DNA of 64,000 nt from UBA1672 sp964351365 (GTDB lineage Bacteria > Pseudomonadota > Alphaproteobacteria > Micavibrionales > Micavibrionaceae). The translations under genes were made by a program, and so were the position numbers. How positions within the stretch are numbered: position 1 is the first letter of the stretch; each line of letters opens with the position of its first letter. The stretch is from positions 33,579 through 97,578 of the forward strand of contig CAYGNP010000006.1 in the NCBI GenBank assembly GCA_964351365.1, in the 5' to 3' direction. The notes below the pieces were generated by a model that was not told the origin of the DNA, did not search any database, and saw only the letters and a program-made list of their open reading frames with translations. Of the stretch, positions 63,600-64,000 are shown in pieces.

Positions 63600-63616
63600 A
63601 TGTTATATTATAACAT
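63600..63616. promoter_or_regulatory. Zur box upstream of the truncated CobW-family gene
   Basis: ATGTTATATTATAACAT is a perfect palindrome, identical to the 63490 box on the other strand. It precedes the 63645 start by 28 bases. Confidence 0.85.
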
Positions 63617-63644
63617 GAATTACAATCAAGAAGGCTTTATTGTT

Positions 63645-63785
63645 ATGCTGCAAACTGTTCAGAAAAAACTTCCCGTTACTGTTTTGTCCGGCTTTTTAGG
63701 GGCTGGGAAGACAACGCTGCTCAATCATGTGCTGAACAACCGCGAGGGCAAGCGCGCGTTACGCATCACGATCACGCTGGGCTGA
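63645..63785 (+). pseudogene. Truncated COG0523/CobW-family GTPase (N-terminal fragment)
   Basis: The first 37 residues are a normal N-terminus of zinc-linked CobW-type metallochaperone GTPases: TVLSGFLGAGKTTLLNHVL (Walker A) and NNREGKR. The rest of the reading frame (ALRITITLG) does not match, because the gene runs into a transposase remnant on the other strand. The GTPase core, CxCC motif and C-terminal domain are missing. ATG 63645 follows AAGAAGG. Zur control is shown by the box upstream. Confidence 0.8.
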
Positions 63786-63943
63786 CCTAGCGCTTTGAGC
63801 AAAAAATCCTTGATCCATATGCTGACCAGAGCCGTGTTGCATGATCCTTTTAACACGACCAGCGCCAGATATTCCCAACCGCGCTGCGCCATGATCAAAT
63901 TCACGTCCTTTTGGTTATTGCCGGAGACATCGCCGTAAAATTT
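63757..63943 (-). mobile_element. IS630-family transposase remnant
   Basis: On the minus strand the frame reads WEYLALVVLKGSCNTALVS then WIKDFLLKALGQPSVIVM. It matches the DDE region of IS630/DDE_3 transposases, where VIVMDNARFH is expected; here MRNAR shows the break. No ORF start and no ends are visible. It interrupts the CobW-family gene. Confidence 0.6.
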
Positions 63944-63993
63944 TTACCACGCACATTTTCATCCTGTGAGTGTCTTATAAGGAGGCCTAAACA

Positions 63994-64000
63994 GTGACGA
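63994..64000 (+). other. Likely start of a further gene, cut by the window end
   Basis: A strong GGAGG at 63981-63985 lies 8 bases before a GTG at 63994. Only two codons are visible, so the product cannot be named. Confidence 0.4.

Overview
The window looks like a chromosomal segment of a moderate-GC alphaproteobacterium. Evidence: a CcrM-type GANTC adenine methyltransferase with GANTC sites in its promoter; a PopZ gene next to valS; duplicated b/b' ATP synthase stator genes; the run rsfS-rlmH-envC-ctpA-yibQ-rppH; a DciA-type DUF721 gene near dsbA and smc; and 6S RNA between zapA and the 5-formyl-THF cyclo-ligase gene. The genus cannot be fixed from sequence alone. Synteny statements are recalled, not searched.

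Layout. 1-7.3 kb: 3' end of ispG is cut by the window edge, then a CPBP membrane protease, an NhaD antiporter, and mntR divergent from a SitABCD manganese/iron ABC importer. 7.3-17 kb: rplU-rpmA-obgE-proB, pepN carrying an in-frame palindromic repeat, a lone YqaJ-type exonuclease, rnhB, ccrM, folB, an exported orphan protein and mutY. 17-27 kb: dciA, efp, suhB, an OmpA-like envelope protein, a DsbA-like protein, smc and the F0 genes atpI-B-E-F'-F. 27-34 kb: proA-nadD-rsfS-rlmH-envC-ctpA-yibQ-rppH. 34-44 kb, mostly minus strand: yebC-ruvCAB-ybgC-tolQRAB, an atypical receiver protein, ymdB, the cyclo-ligase, 6S RNA, zapA and a DUF4164-like gene. 44-56 kb: tkt-gap, a winged-helix regulator with a coupled 53-codon ORF, class I fba, epmA, rpmE, an orphan gene, valS, popZ, pcm and tRNA-Cys.

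From tRNA-Cys to the window end (55.9-64 kb) the character changes to an accessory island. It holds an IS1595-type transposase remnant, a chrA chromate transporter, an internally deleted IS5-type element, and then a zinc-responsive cluster. Three nearly identical palindromes (ATGTTATAnTATAACAT) that match the known Zur operator drive the cluster. One box serves a minus-strand operon encoding a Tat-exported protein, an ABC ATPase, a MacB/FtsX-like permease with a histidine-rich loop, a DUF3299 protein and Zur itself. The same box serves a divergent 81-residue membrane protein. The second box serves a 481-residue membrane protein that resembles a cation/Ca exchanger with a histidine-rich loop (25 His in 55 residues). 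The third box serves a COG0523/CobW GTPase gene truncated against an IS630-type transposase remnant.

How the genes work together: most of the window is housekeeping (translation, cell division and envelope, recombination, ATP synthesis, proline synthesis, central carbon metabolism). Metal homeostasis appears twice, as an MntR-controlled manganese importer in the core part and a Zur-controlled zinc system in the island. The exchanger-like protein, the small membrane protein and the Tat protein together form the most plausible undescribed system here.
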